Shown: positions 27,686 through 36,153, counted from the stretch's first letter. The stretch is 64,000 bases of DNA from Ciceribacter sp. L1K22 (GCF_017599385.1 NZ_JAGFPK010000001.1:312177-376176); one strand, 5' to 3'. The notes: generated from the letters alone by a model not told the origin. A program made the numbers and translations.

Positions 27686-28560
27686 GCGGCCTGCTCCCCT
27701 CGGACGGAGGTTCTCCTGCTGGCGAGAAGGCCGACAAGGGCCAGCGTCAACGCGCCGACGGTGATCAGCACGATGGTGAGCGCGGCGCCGAGCGGCCAGT
27801 TGACCCGGGTCTCGAAGCTCTGGCGGATGAGTTCGGACGCCAGAGGCGATGTGCCCCCACCCAGAACCCTTGGCTCGAGGAAGGCGCCGAGGCTGAGGAC
27901 GAAGACGAGCACCGCTCCGGAATAAAGACCCGGTCGCGACAGCGGCAGGGTTATCTCAAAGAAGGTGCGCAGACGCGAGGCGCCGGCGTCGTAGGCGGCG
28001 AGTAGCAGGTCGCGGTCGATGCGGACGAGCGACAGGTAGATTGTGAACATCGGATAGACGACGAGGTTGTAGACCATGCCGATCATGGTGCCCGCCGGCG
28101 TAAACAGCAGATTGAGCGCGTCAGGCGGAAATCCGACATGCGCAAGCATCCAGTTCGCCACGCCGTTGCGGTCGAGCACCAGGATCCAGCCGAAGGTCTT
28201 CAGCACGGCATCGGTCAGGAAGGCGAAGACGATCAGGATCTGGATCTGGGTGTTGTAGGTCTTGAGCCGCGTGGCGAGCGCGTAGGCGGCGGGAAAGGCG
28301 ATCAGCAGGCACAGCGCGACGCAGATGATGGCCATCACGACGGTGCGGCCAATGATCGTCCAGTAGTGCGGCTTGGAGAAGATTTCCGTCCAGATCTTCA
28401 GATCCCAGGTCCAGACCAGCCTGTAATACTGGGTGGTCTGGAAAGTCAGCACCACCGTCATGAGAAGCGGAATGAGGAAGAAGACCAGCATCACGATCGC
28501 GAGCGGCGCGACGGCCGCCACGAGCACCGGGTCCTTCCAGCTCTTTTGCTCGATCTTCAT
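27682..28560 (-). CDS. ABC transporter permease, PotB type
   Basis: A 292-residue permease with six TM segments. The EAA-like loop is LLAAYDAGASRLRTFFEITLPLSRPGL. I chose ATG 28560 because GGAG lies 6 nt before it; a GTG at 28566 overlapping the ATPase stop is the alternative. It partners the PotC-type permease downstream. Confidence 0.92.
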   Translation of the reverse strand: MKIEQKSWKDPVLVAAVAPLAIVMLVFFLIPLLMTVVLTFQTTQYYRLVWTWDLKIWTEIFSKPHYWTIIGRTVVMAIICVALCLLIAFPAAYALATRLKTYNTQIQILIVFAFLTDAVLKTFGWILVLDRNGVANWMLAHVGFPPDALNLLFTPAGTMIGMVYNLVVYPMFTIYLSLVRIDRDLLLAAYDAGASRLRTFFEITLPLSRPGLYSGAVLVFVLSLGAFLEPRVLGGGTSPLASELIRQSFETRVNWPLGAALTIVLITVGALTLALVGLLASRRTSVRGEQAA

Positions 28561-28562
28561 GC

Positions 28563-29660
28563 TCACTCCGACAACAGAAAGGCGGAGGCGGGGTCGAAGC
28601 CGATGCGAACCTTCTCACCGACATCGGCAGGCAGGATGATCGAGCCGGGCAGTTCCATGACGACAGGATTGTCGAGACCGGGAACACGAACCCGGTACTG
28701 GGTGGATGCGCCCTTGATGAAGTATTCCTCGACGGTGCCGCCCATAGACCAGAAGCCGGCGGGCGCATCGCCAGAGACGAAGCCGATGGTTTCGGGCCTG
28801 ACCAGGAGGGCGGTTCCATCCACTGCCAAACCAGCGGACACATGATCGGCCGGGAGCGCCGCAGGCTGTCCGTCAGCCAGCGGCGAACGGACCGTCGCGC
28901 CACCGGCGGCCCGACCGTCCACCGCCACCGGGATGAAATTGGTCTCGCCGATGAAGCCGGCGACGAACCTGTTGACCGGCCGGTAGTAGATGTCGGAGGG
29001 CGTACCGACCTGAACGACGTGTCCGGCCTGCATGACGCAGATCCGGTCGGCAAGCATCATCGCCTCTTCCAGATCGTGGGTCACGAGCACGAAGCTGGTG
29101 CCGATTTCGCGGTGCAGTTTCTTGAGTTCCGCCTGGAGAGATTTCTTGAGCTTGGCATCAAGGGCGCTCATCGGCTCGTCAAGCAGAAGCACGCCTGGCT
29201 GGGAGATGAGCGCACGAGCCAGCGCGACGCGCTGCTGCTCGCCGCCCGAAAGCTGCGCCGGATAGCGGTCGAGATATTCCCGCTTGAGATGCATCAGGTC
29301 GATCATGACGCCCACCCGCTCGCGGATTTCGCTCGGCGCGACCTTTTTCAGTTTCAGCGGGAAGCCGATGTTATCGGCCACGGTCTTGTGCGGAAAGAGC
29401 GCCAGCTTCTGGAACACCATGCGGGTCGGGCGGCTTGCGGCAGGCACGCCGCTCATGTCCTGGCAGGCGATCTGCAGCCTTCCCTCGGTGAGGTCCTCGA
29501 AACCGGCGAGGATCTTCAAAAGCGTGGTCTTGCCGCAGCCGGACGGACCGACGAGCGCGACGAACTCCCCCTCCCCGACGTCCAGCGAAACGCCATGCAG
29601 GGCGCGCGCGGAACCGTAGTCCTTTATGATGTTCGAGGCGGAGATAATCGGCGATAACAA
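28563..29660 (-). CDS. ABC transporter ATP-binding protein, PotA type
   Basis: A 365-residue ATPase. Walker A GPSGCGKTT, a Q-loop in VFQKLALFPH, signature LSGGEQQRVALARAL, Walker B LLLDEPMSALD and the H-loop LVTHDLEEAM are all intact. The C-terminal third (from about residue 285) is a TOBE-type regulatory domain (LLVRPETIGFV, then VEEYFIKGASTQYRVRV). It energises the PotB/PotC-like permeases, with which it overlaps or nearly abuts. Confidence 0.93.
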   Translation of the reverse strand: MLSPIISASNIIKDYGSARALHGVSLDVGEGEFVALVGPSGCGKTTLLKILAGFEDLTEGRLQIACQDMSGVPAASRPTRMVFQKLALFPHKTVADNIGFPLKLKKVAPSEIRERVGVMIDLMHLKREYLDRYPAQLSGGEQQRVALARALISQPGVLLLDEPMSALDAKLKKSLQAELKKLHREIGTSFVLVTHDLEEAMMLADRICVMQAGHVVQVGTPSDIYYRPVNRFVAGFIGETNFIPVAVDGRAAGGATVRSPLADGQPAALPADHVSAGLAVDGTALLVRPETIGFVSGDAPAGFWSMGGTVEEYFIKGASTQYRVRVPGLDNPVVMELPGSIILPADVGEKVRIGFDPASAFLLSE

Positions 29661-29729
29661 GACAGGCGTCCCCCATGCTTGCGGAAAGAAAAGGGGCCGC
29701 CGTGTCGTGCGGCGGCCCGCCCAATCGGT

Positions 29730-30860
29730 TTACCGTGCGGCGAGCTCTTCCTGCCAGATCGCCAACATATCGTCGATGTTCGGCGCAACGGTGTGGAACT
29801 GACTGTTGTCCCAGGCCGTCCACATGTAATCCATCTGCAGCGCCTTCTTCTCCTCTTCGGAGAAAAGGGCTTCCGCCTTCTGGTTGGGAACCAGGTTGCA
29901 GGTCGCCTCGGTGATCGCCAGTTGCTTGGCCACCTCGGGCGAGACGATGTATTTCAGGAAGTCGGCGGCAATCTGCGAGTTCTTGCCGTTGTCGATCAGG
30001 CCTGTGGCCTCCATCCAGATGATGCCCTGCTTCAGGCCGTCCTTCGGCTCGGGAACGATCGACTGGATGTAGTCGTGACCCTGCAGCCTGAGCGCCGAGG
30101 TGCAGTAGGTGCCGCCGCCGATGAGGGCGCGGAACGAACCGTCGATCAGACCCTTCTGGGCCACGGCGAGATCGGCGACGATAGCGCGGGTGTTCTTGAA
30201 GGCGGCGCGAAGGACCTTGCGGACTTCGCCAAGGGCGGCCTCGTCGAGTTCCTCGTACGGGTTCACGCCGGCATAGAGGGCCAGCGGCATGATCGGCCAG
30301 TCACCCCAGTCGAGCAGGCAAATCTTGTCCTTGTAGGCGCTGTCGAAGACCGGCGCGTAGCTCGACCAGGTCTCGAGCTTGTCGAACTTGGTGTTGACGG
30401 TCGGTCCGACCCAGCCCCAGCGCGTCGGCAGGCCGGTCGCCTTGCCCTCATGCTGCAGCGGCGCAAAGGGGGCGCGAAACTGCGGATAGAAATCGGCGTA
30501 CTGGTCGGCGAAGTCGGCATCCTCCAGGAAGCGGCAGAAGCCGGCGGGGCCCATGCGCTGGATCCAGGGGCTGTCTGAGGACACGAGGTCGAACTCGCGG
30601 AAGGCGCCAGCGGCGAGCTTGGCGAAACCACCGGCGGAGTCCGTGATCAGGTCGATGGCGATCGTCGCATCATTGCTCTTCTGGAAGGGCTCGAGAATGC
30701 TGGGCGCGTTATAGCCCTCCCAGCACATGTAATTGAGGCTTTCGGCCGCGTTCGCCATGCGCGGCAGGCCGAGGAGGCTCCCGCCGGCGGCGGCGAGACC
30801 CAGGCCACCCATGCCCTGAAGCACCGAGCGGCGGCTGATATTGGCTGTTCCCTTTGTCAT
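29730..30860 (-). CDS. Tat-exported ABC substrate-binding protein, PotD/PotF type
   Basis: A 376-residue periplasmic binding protein of the spermidine/putrescine family. The N-terminus has a twin-arginine signal (SRRSVLQG with Arg10-Arg11, then a Gly/Ala/Leu core ending MANA). The mature protein begins AESLNYMCWEGYNAPSIL, the usual opening of this family. Other landmarks are GLPTRWGWVGPTVNT and NPYEELDE. The ATG at 30860 has AAGGA upstream, better than the frame start at 30881. It sits 39 bp after the GS-like gene. Ligand class amine-like; exact ligand unknown. Confidence 0.92.
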   Translation of the reverse strand: MTKGTANISRRSVLQGMGGLGLAAAGGSLLGLPRMANAAESLNYMCWEGYNAPSILEPFQKSNDATIAIDLITDSAGGFAKLAAGAFREFDLVSSDSPWIQRMGPAGFCRFLEDADFADQYADFYPQFRAPFAPLQHEGKATGLPTRWGWVGPTVNTKFDKLETWSSYAPVFDSAYKDKICLLDWGDWPIMPLALYAGVNPYEELDEAALGEVRKVLRAAFKNTRAIVADLAVAQKGLIDGSFRALIGGGTYCTSALRLQGHDYIQSIVPEPKDGLKQGIIWMEATGLIDNGKNSQIAADFLKYIVSPEVAKQLAITEATCNLVPNQKAEALFSEEEKKALQMDYMWTAWDNSQFHTVAPNIDDMLAIWQEELAAR

Positions 30861-30899
30861 TCTTGTTTTCCTTTCTCTCATCCAACTGACGAGGGGCGA

Positions 30900-32243
30900 T
30901 CAGACGACGCCGAGATAGCGCCTGATCTCCCACTCACTGACCTGCTTCTGATAGTGCGAGAATTCCACCTCCCGGCTTTCGACGAAGCTGTCGACGAAAT
31001 CATCGCCGAAGATTTCGCGCGCTTTTTCGCTGCGCTTGAGACGCTGCGCGGCGTCCCAGAGATCGCGAGGAAAGACGGCGTCCGGCGCGGGCGCGGAGGC
31101 ATAGAAGTTCTCGGCGCTGTGCGGCGGCGGTTCGATAGCATTATCGATCCCGTAGAGCCCGGCGCCGATGAACATCGCAAGCGCCAGATAGGGGTTCGTA
31201 TCGGCCGACGGCACGCGGAATTCGAGGCGGGTCGCGTCGCGGCTGTCGTTGATCACGCGCACGGCGGCGGTGCGGTTCTGCACGCCCCAGTTGGCGGAAG
31301 TCGGCGCCCAGGCGCCCGGCACCAGCCGCTTGTAGGCGTTGACCGTGGACGAGCACATCGCCAGAAGCTCCGGCATCAGCGTCAGGAGACCGCCAATGAA
31401 ATGCCGCGCCGTGGCCGACAGCCCGTCGGGGGCGTCCGCATCGGCAAAGACAGGATTGCCCGCCTTGTCGCGCAACGACAGATGCAGGTGACCCGACTGG
31501 CCGGAAAGCGCCGGCGACAGTTTGGACATGAAGCTGACCGTCAGCTCGTTGCGGGCGAAATAAGATCTTGCGAAGTTCTTGAACAGGAAGGCGTCGTCGG
31601 CCGCCTTGATGCCCTTTGCATAGGTCAGTGGCGCTTCGAAGCAGCCCGGCCCAAGCTCGGTATGGATTGCGTCGAGCTTGACGCCCATGACCGACATGGT
31701 CTCCTCGAGACCTTCGAGCAAATCGCCGTAGAGTGCGGACGTCTGGAGGGAATAGGTGCGGTTGCCCTGGGCGAAGTGGGTGAGGTCCCGGTAGTTCTTG
31801 GCCTTGAGCGTTTCCGGCGTCTCGTCGAAGACGAAGAATTCGAATTCGAAGGCCGAGAGCACGTCGAAGCCACGGTCGGACGCCCTTGCGAGCTGCTCGA
31901 GGCAGACGTTGCGCGGCGAACGGCGGCCGAAGTCACCGGAGAAGTCCGCAAGGCAGAGTGCGGTGTCCTCGGCGAACGGGTAGGCGCGGATTGTATCAGC
32001 GAAGAGCTGTGCTGGACGGTCGACGAACGCACCGTCACGATAGGTACTCTCGGCGATATCCCAGAAATAGAGCACTTCGCAGAAGGGATAGCCGTCGCGT
32101 GCCAGCTTGATCGCCTTGTCGGCCGAGACCAGCTTATCGCGGAACTCTCCTTCTGGATCGACCATGCCTATGTGCACGGACTTCGCACCCAGATCACGGA
32201 TTGCGGTTTCAAACTCGGTCGCGGAACGGCTATTGATCGTCAT
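30900..32243 (-). CDS. Glutamine synthetase family protein (gamma-glutamyl-amine ligase-like)
   Basis: A 447-residue class I GS-like enzyme. The catalytic core has AFEFEFFVFDE (metal-binding Glu), TELGPGCFEAPL, the GHLHLSLRD loop with the substrate His, VPGAWAPTSANWGVQNRTAAVR and ATRLEFRVPSADTNPYLALA. Length and sequence resemble PuuA-type ligases, which join glutamate to a primary amine with ATP, rather than nitrogen-assimilating GlnA. First gene of the amine-import operon. PuuB, PuuC and PuuD equivalents are missing nearby, so the rest of any gamma-glutamyl pathway would be elsewhere. Transcription probably depends on the divergent LuxR-type regulator. Confidence 0.9.
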   Translation of the reverse strand: MTINSRSATEFETAIRDLGAKSVHIGMVDPEGEFRDKLVSADKAIKLARDGYPFCEVLYFWDIAESTYRDGAFVDRPAQLFADTIRAYPFAEDTALCLADFSGDFGRRSPRNVCLEQLARASDRGFDVLSAFEFEFFVFDETPETLKAKNYRDLTHFAQGNRTYSLQTSALYGDLLEGLEETMSVMGVKLDAIHTELGPGCFEAPLTYAKGIKAADDAFLFKNFARSYFARNELTVSFMSKLSPALSGQSGHLHLSLRDKAGNPVFADADAPDGLSATARHFIGGLLTLMPELLAMCSSTVNAYKRLVPGAWAPTSANWGVQNRTAAVRVINDSRDATRLEFRVPSADTNPYLALAMFIGAGLYGIDNAIEPPPHSAENFYASAPAPDAVFPRDLWDAAQRLKRSEKAREIFGDDFVDSFVESREVEFSHYQKQVSEWEIRRYLGVV

Positions 32244-32296
32244 GGGGGCCTTCTCAGAATTGACTTGAGGTTAGGCAGCCCGAATGGGTAAGGAAA

Positions 32297-32312
32297 TATC
32301 CCCAAAGGGATA
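32297..32312. promoter_or_regulatory. 16-bp dyad, candidate operator between amine operon and regulator
   Basis: TATCCC-CAAA-GGGATA: 6-bp perfect arms around four bases, in the 117-bp gap between the divergent GS-like operon and the LuxR-type gene. A LuxR HTH dimer could bind it and control both sides. Confidence 0.45.
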
Positions 32313-32360
32313 GTCGGCGACCGATTGTTGCGACATTTCCCGGCATGACGGAGACACAGG

Positions 32361-33152
32361 TTGGAAAAAGGGTTTGCCGCCTGGAACAGGACACTGGCGG
32401 AGCTCCTTGCTTCCGAGGGGCAGCCGGACTTCGAGGCTCGCGTTGAATCGGCGCTGAAGACAGTGCTCGAGTTCGACGTTTTTATGGTGTTCGGCTATAA
32501 TGGCGCATCCCGTCCGACCGCGCACTACTACAATATCGATCCCCATCGGGCGGCCACCGTGATTGAAGCCTACGCGGCTGGACCGTATCTCCTCGATCCC
32601 TTTTATGCGGCTGCAACCAACGCGGCGATCACCGGGGTCAGGCGGCTACGCGACATGGCGCCCGACCAGTTCTACAGCTCCGAATATTTCCGTCGTCATT
32701 ATGCCCTGACGGGGATAAGGGACGAAGTCGGCATCGTCTGTCGTCCTGCATCCGGTTATGGCGTCGTCGTCAGCTTTACACGGCCGGTGGGTTCACCGGC
32801 TTTCGGTCGACGCGACCTCGACGCGGTTCATGCGGTGGAGCCCGTGATCAGACTGCTGGTCGAACGGCACTATGCGGACAGCGGGGCGAGCGACCGGCAC
32901 CATGAGCAGAGCCGGACACCGCCCGATACGATCAACGCCTGCCTTGACCGGATGACCGACGGCCTTCTGACGCCACGGGAGATCGAGATCACCTCGCTCA
33001 TCCTGCGCGGCCACTCGAATATGTCGATCGCCGAAAGCCTTCATATCGCCGAGGGAACGGTGAAGATCCACCGCAAGAACATCTATCACAAGCTTGAGAT
33101 CTCCTCCCAGGCCGAGCTCTTCGCCCGCTTCATTTCGGAACTCGCGGTCTGA
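32361..33152 (+). CDS. LuxR-family HTH transcriptional regulator
   Basis: A 263-residue regulator. The N-terminal domain (1 to about 165) is an alpha/beta sensor-like region without receiver Asp or recognisable AHL-binding residues. The C-terminal HTH (about 205-255) reads LLTPREIEITSLILRGHSNMSI, then IAEGTVKIHRKNIYHKLEI. The start is a TTG at 32361 with GGAG 7 nt upstream; the nearest Met codon downstream would remove about 40 residues. It is divergent from the GS-like/ABC/Fe-ADH operon, so it probably controls it in response to the imported compound. No luxI-like gene is present. Confidence 0.88.
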   Translation: MEKGFAAWNRTLAELLASEGQPDFEARVESALKTVLEFDVFMVFGYNGASRPTAHYYNIDPHRAATVIEAYAAGPYLLDPFYAAATNAAITGVRRLRDMAPDQFYSSEYFRRHYALTGIRDEVGIVCRPASGYGVVVSFTRPVGSPAFGRRDLDAVHAVEPVIRLLVERHYADSGASDRHHEQSRTPPDTINACLDRMTDGLLTPREIEITSLILRGHSNMSIAESLHIAEGTVKIHRKNIYHKLEISSQAELFARFISELAV

Positions 33153-33254
33153 CACCGTTTCCTCCCGTGACGGCTTGCCCTCTGTTCGCGGTTGACCTCG
33201 ACACGTGTTGCGGCCAAGGAGGCTTTCGACGAAACGGGGGGAGCGACTGCGATC

Positions 33255-33608
33255 ATGAAAAAAGATGGCCGCACGCGCCTTGAGAAACTACAGCGCTCCT
33301 GGACCAAGGCATCCGGCGAGGAGCGACGGCAGTTCCTCGAGTGGATTGGGCATCGCCCGTCAGGCGAAGCAGCGGCGGCAGCCGACCCGATTGCCTCGGG
33401 CCGCTATCTCACGCCCCGCACCATCGACCGCGTCCGCATAGTGCTTGCCCAGCGGTCGATGACGCTTGCGGACCTATCGACGGAACTCGGCCTTCGGCCG
33501 GGCGACCTGTCGCTGGCGCGCGCGTTCGCGCGAAACGCCAGCCTTCGACTGCGCCTCATCGCGGCGTTGCAGCGATGGCTCGAAGAGCACGCGACGGACG
33601 GCTTCTAA
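33255..33608 (+). CDS. Small basic protein with possible HTH-like C-terminus
   Basis: A 117-residue protein of unknown function. The N-terminal half is charged (KKDGRTRLEKLQRSWTKASG, then GEERRQFLEWIG). The C-terminal half, YLTPRTIDRVRIVLAQRSMTL followed by ADLSTELGLRPGDLSLARAF, reads like a helix-turn-helix of four or five short helices. I take ATG 33255; a TTG 21 codons upstream keeps the frame open. It lies 100 bp after the LuxR gene on the same strand. Confidence 0.6.
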   Translation: MKKDGRTRLEKLQRSWTKASGEERRQFLEWIGHRPSGEAAAAADPIASGRYLTPRTIDRVRIVLAQRSMTLADLSTELGLRPGDLSLARAFARNASLRLRLIAALQRWLEEHATDGF

Positions 33609-33696
33609 ACAAAGCGTGGACGGACACGTGTCTATCTGGAACCTTCGCGTGGCGTCATCGTTGCATCCCGACCCGTCACCCAAAAAGGAGGGCAGC

Positions 33697-33897
33697 ATGT
33701 CGAGCGGCCGGAATGCGAAGGGCAACAAGAACGCAATACCGGGATCAAAGAATGAGACCGAACCGGCGGAAAAGACAAAATTGCCGCTTGGGGAAACGCC
33801 GATGTCCCAGGTGGCGGTGCCAGCCACAATCAACGGCACCGCTACCCTCGATACGAACAAAGGTCCGGTGCCGCCAAAAAGCCGCCTGAAGGATTAG
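33697..33897 (+). CDS. Small hypothetical protein, Lys/Asn/Pro-rich
   Basis: A 66-residue protein without TM segment, rich in Lys, Asn, Thr and Pro and predicted disordered at the N-terminus (SGRNAKGNKNAIPGSKNE). Existence is supported by an excellent AAGGAGG at 7 nt before the ATG. It is not recognised. It sits between the basic HTH-like protein and a convergent SH3-domain gene. Confidence 0.6.
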   Translation: MSSGRNAKGNKNAIPGSKNETEPAEKTKLPLGETPMSQVAVPATINGTATLDTNKGPVPPKSRLKD

Positions 33898-33924
33898 CCT
33901 TTGAACTCTGGAAAAACCAGCGGC

Positions 33925-34644
33925 TCAGCCGCAGCCGTTGCGGGAATACACCTTGCCGGCGTCCTGCTTCAACGTCCAGCCGTGGAACGTTGGCAAGTCG
34001 ACCTCACACCATATAACGTTGCCGCCCTTTTCGACACAGCCTAGGACAGTCACACACTGGTCCTTTTCCAGCCTACCGATCACGGCACCGTCCATCCCCG
34101 GCAATCCTCTAATGTTGAGCCGCGTCAACGCCTGAATCGAGTTGATGCCGAGAGCGACATCGGGCGAGCCGACATCGTTCGGCTGTGCACAACCGCCGTC
34201 GGGATAACGAAGACAAGCCGATGATCCGGACGGCTTCTTCGGCTTCTGTGGTTTTTGCGGCTTTGTCGGCAGGTCCGGCGTCTCGCCGAAGGAGATCGTA
34301 AGCTCCGTCCCGTCGCCGATCATGCCAACATAAAGACCATCCTTTTCCTTGTCCGCCCTCCCGACCATTTCGAGGCCGGTAAACGTGGTGTACAGGATGA
34401 TCGTGCCGTCACCATTGTTCATCGAGTAGCCGGAGACGTTGCGCAGCATCTCCGGGCAGGCGTAATCGTGCTGCAGGATCGACTGGATTCCGTCAGCGAC
34501 CGGATCGTCCTGGAACGAGATGCGGCATGTACCCTCCGGTGTCGTCATGGACCAGATGTCTTCGGCAGCGCCTGCCTCCACGCTCAACAACAGCGCGACC
34601 CCCGCAACGACGTATGACAGCGATTTCAAGCCCGCTCCAATCAT
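33925..34644 (-). CDS. Exported SH3b-domain protein with Pro-Lys linker
   Basis: A 239-residue exported protein. The signal peptide spans residues 1 to about 27 (ends EAGAA). A beta-rich N-terminal domain (about 28-125, starting DIWSMTTPEGTCRISF) recalls protease-inhibitor/lipocalin-like barrels. A linker KPQKPQKPKKP follows, then a Cys-containing segment (CLRYPDGGC) and a bacterial SH3 domain (about 175-225: LNIRGLPGMDGAVIGRLEKD). Bacterial SH3 domains often bind peptidoglycan or peptides, so a periplasmic or envelope role is likely. It is convergent with the small protein and divergent from the next gene. Confidence 0.75.
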   Translation of the reverse strand: MIGAGLKSLSYVVAGVALLLSVEAGAAEDIWSMTTPEGTCRISFQDDPVADGIQSILQHDYACPEMLRNVSGYSMNNGDGTIILYTTFTGLEMVGRADKEKDGLYVGMIGDGTELTISFGETPDLPTKPQKPQKPKKPSGSSACLRYPDGGCAQPNDVGSPDVALGINSIQALTRLNIRGLPGMDGAVIGRLEKDQCVTVLGCVEKGGNVIWCEVDLPTFHGWTLKQDAGKVYSRNGCG

Positions 34645-34852
34645 CCAATCACCCTCTTCTGCATCATCTCTTCATGGTCTTGTCCTATGGAGTTCGGGAA
34701 AAGCGGGTCAACAGCGGATCGGCAGTCGGCCCAAAAGTGGCCGAGCCGCCCCCCCGGTATTTCACGAGGCGCACCGGAATTCGGAATGAGTTAGGTTGCG
34801 TTCATTGGTTGCTGCCATAAGTCTGACGAAAGCATTGTTCAAAAGGGGGCCA

Positions 34853-35722
34853 ATGCCTAGCGACAGTCCACAACCCGGCCAGAAATGGCAGGACCAGCCG
34901 CCGCGTCCGCCCCGGTTCGGTGGCGGCGGCGTTTTCGTTGTCGTCTTCCTGTCGATCGCAGCCTGTATCGGCCTGGTGGTGTTGCTGGCCAACGAACGGC
35001 AGAACCTGAAGGCGATGACCCGCTGGCTCGGCGTCGACCATTACCTCGCTGCTCTGCACGAGGCGCCCCGTCCACCGCAGCCATTGAAGAGCCAAAGAAA
35101 CCTCTCTCCAACGGTGATCCTTCCCGATCACTTCATCCGGGAGCCAGATATCGGCGTGGTCGGCGTGTTCGTTCGTGAAATGCGCGACCTCGGTCCAGCC
35201 TTCTGCGCTGCCTTCGATTCCTCCGGTATCAACAATGAAGGCTGGAAGGCCAGCCAGGTCGACCGGTCTACCTTCGAATGCCTGTCCGAAGATCTCGTGA
35301 GACCAATCGGAGGGGATGAGCCGACCGCCTCGTTCTTCTTCATCGCCAAAGGGCAGCCCGACGGCGAAATCAACTCCATCCGCATGAAGCTCATCGCACC
35401 CGACACCGACGCCGGGAGGGCTTCCCATGACAAGCTGGTGAACGCCGTCTCGACTCTTATCCACGAGACCGGGTGGAGCGATCTCGCCCAGCTTCTCGAC
35501 AGCACGCGAAAACTCTCCGACTACACCACGATCCGCTTTGGAATGTCCTACAAGTTCACCAAGGAATTCACGGGCGAAGACCGCTACAATCTCATCATCC
35601 TGCCAATCAACAAGGACCCATTGGTGAAGAGAGCGCGGGAGTATTTCGACCGGAGCAACTGGCTGCCCGTACCCTCGCTGTCGGGGCAGATGATGCGTCT
35701 GCCCAGAGCCACCGCCAGCTGA
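34853..35722 (+). CDS. Single-pass membrane protein of unknown function (DUF6030-like)
   Basis: A 289-residue protein with a Pro/Gly-rich cytoplasmic N-terminus (about 1-25, QDQPPRPPRFGGGG), one TM helix (about 26-48, VFVVVFLSIAACIGLVVLLA), and a large periplasmic domain. It resembles proteins annotated DUF6030 in Rhizobiaceae, from memory only. The ATG at 34853 has AAGGGGG at 4 nt; upstream in-frame starts are only TTG. It carries two widely spaced Cys (in FCAAFD and FECLSED) that could form a disulfide. Function unknown. Confidence 0.65.
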   Translation: MPSDSPQPGQKWQDQPPRPPRFGGGGVFVVVFLSIAACIGLVVLLANERQNLKAMTRWLGVDHYLAALHEAPRPPQPLKSQRNLSPTVILPDHFIREPDIGVVGVFVREMRDLGPAFCAAFDSSGINNEGWKASQVDRSTFECLSEDLVRPIGGDEPTASFFFIAKGQPDGEINSIRMKLIAPDTDAGRASHDKLVNAVSTLIHETGWSDLAQLLDSTRKLSDYTTIRFGMSYKFTKEFTGEDRYNLIILPINKDPLVKRAREYFDRSNWLPVPSLSGQMMRLPRATAS

Positions 35723-35727
35723 CCTCC

Positions 35728-35757
35728 TTGCACAAACATATATAATTTAATATATGT
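35728..35757 (+). promoter_or_regulatory. Promoter with AT-rich palindromic operator before the DUF442 gene
   Basis: TTGCAC (35728-35733) and TATATG (35751-35756) form a -35/-10 pair with 17-bp spacing. An inverted repeat ACATATAT-AATTTA-ATATATGT occupies 35736-35757, covering the spacer and the -10. Repressors bound here would block RNA polymerase. AT-rich palindromes of this sort in front of blh/DUF442 genes are the known targets of the ArsR-type repressor BigR, which senses sulfide. No bigR gene is in the window. Confidence 0.6.
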
Positions 35758-35817
35758 ATTTGCAGCCGTGCGGACTCGATCGCATGGCCTTACGCGCAGT
35801 TGCAGGGAGCCTTATCG

Positions 35818-36153
35818 TTGCATATCAGGGAAATCACACCGACCTATCACGTCACCGGACAGATCAAGCCGGACGACCTGCCGGCGATTGCCGCGGCCGG
35901 GTACACCACAATCATTTGCATGCGGCCGGATGGCGAGGGATGGGGTCAGCCCAAATTCGAGCTGGTTTCCGAGGCGGCGGCCGCAAGCGGCTTGAGCGCG
36001 CACTATCTTCCCGTCGGAGGAAGCTCCGTTCCAATGGAACAGGCGGCCAAGCTGAAGGCGCTTCTGAAACAGACCCAGGGGCCGATCCTCGCATTCTGCG
36101 CGTCGGGCGCGCGCAGCGCCGGGCTTTACCAGATGGCACAGCAGATCGGCTGA
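35818..36153 (+). CDS. DUF442 (Blh N-domain-like) sulfur transferase/phosphatase-fold protein
   Basis: A 111-residue single-domain protein of the TIGR01244/DUF442 family, the part fused to a beta-lactamase-like domain in Blh. The active-site loop AFCASGARSAG holds Cys94 and Arg99 in a C-x4-R arrangement as in rhodanese and dual-specificity phosphatase folds. Start: TTG at 35818 with AGGGAG 8 nt upstream gives MHIREITPTYHVTGQI, the usual N-terminus; no ATG fits. It is transcribed from a promoter with a palindromic operator. A role in sulfide or persulfide detoxification is inferred from the family. It ends 6 bp from the convergent galE. Confidence 0.82.
   Translation: MHIREITPTYHVTGQIKPDDLPAIAAAGYTTIICMRPDGEGWGQPKFELVSEAAAASGLSAHYLPVGGSSVPMEQAAKLKALLKQTQGPILAFCASGARSAGLYQMAQQIG

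Noticed and set aside
30954..32291. A 445-codon open frame antisense to the GS-like gene
   Set aside because: A shadow frame; it would also cover the divergent promoter region.
32361..33152. Acyl-homoserine-lactone receptor (quorum-sensing LuxR)
   Set aside because: The N-terminal domain lacks the recognisable AHL-pocket residues and no luxI-like synthase is nearby.
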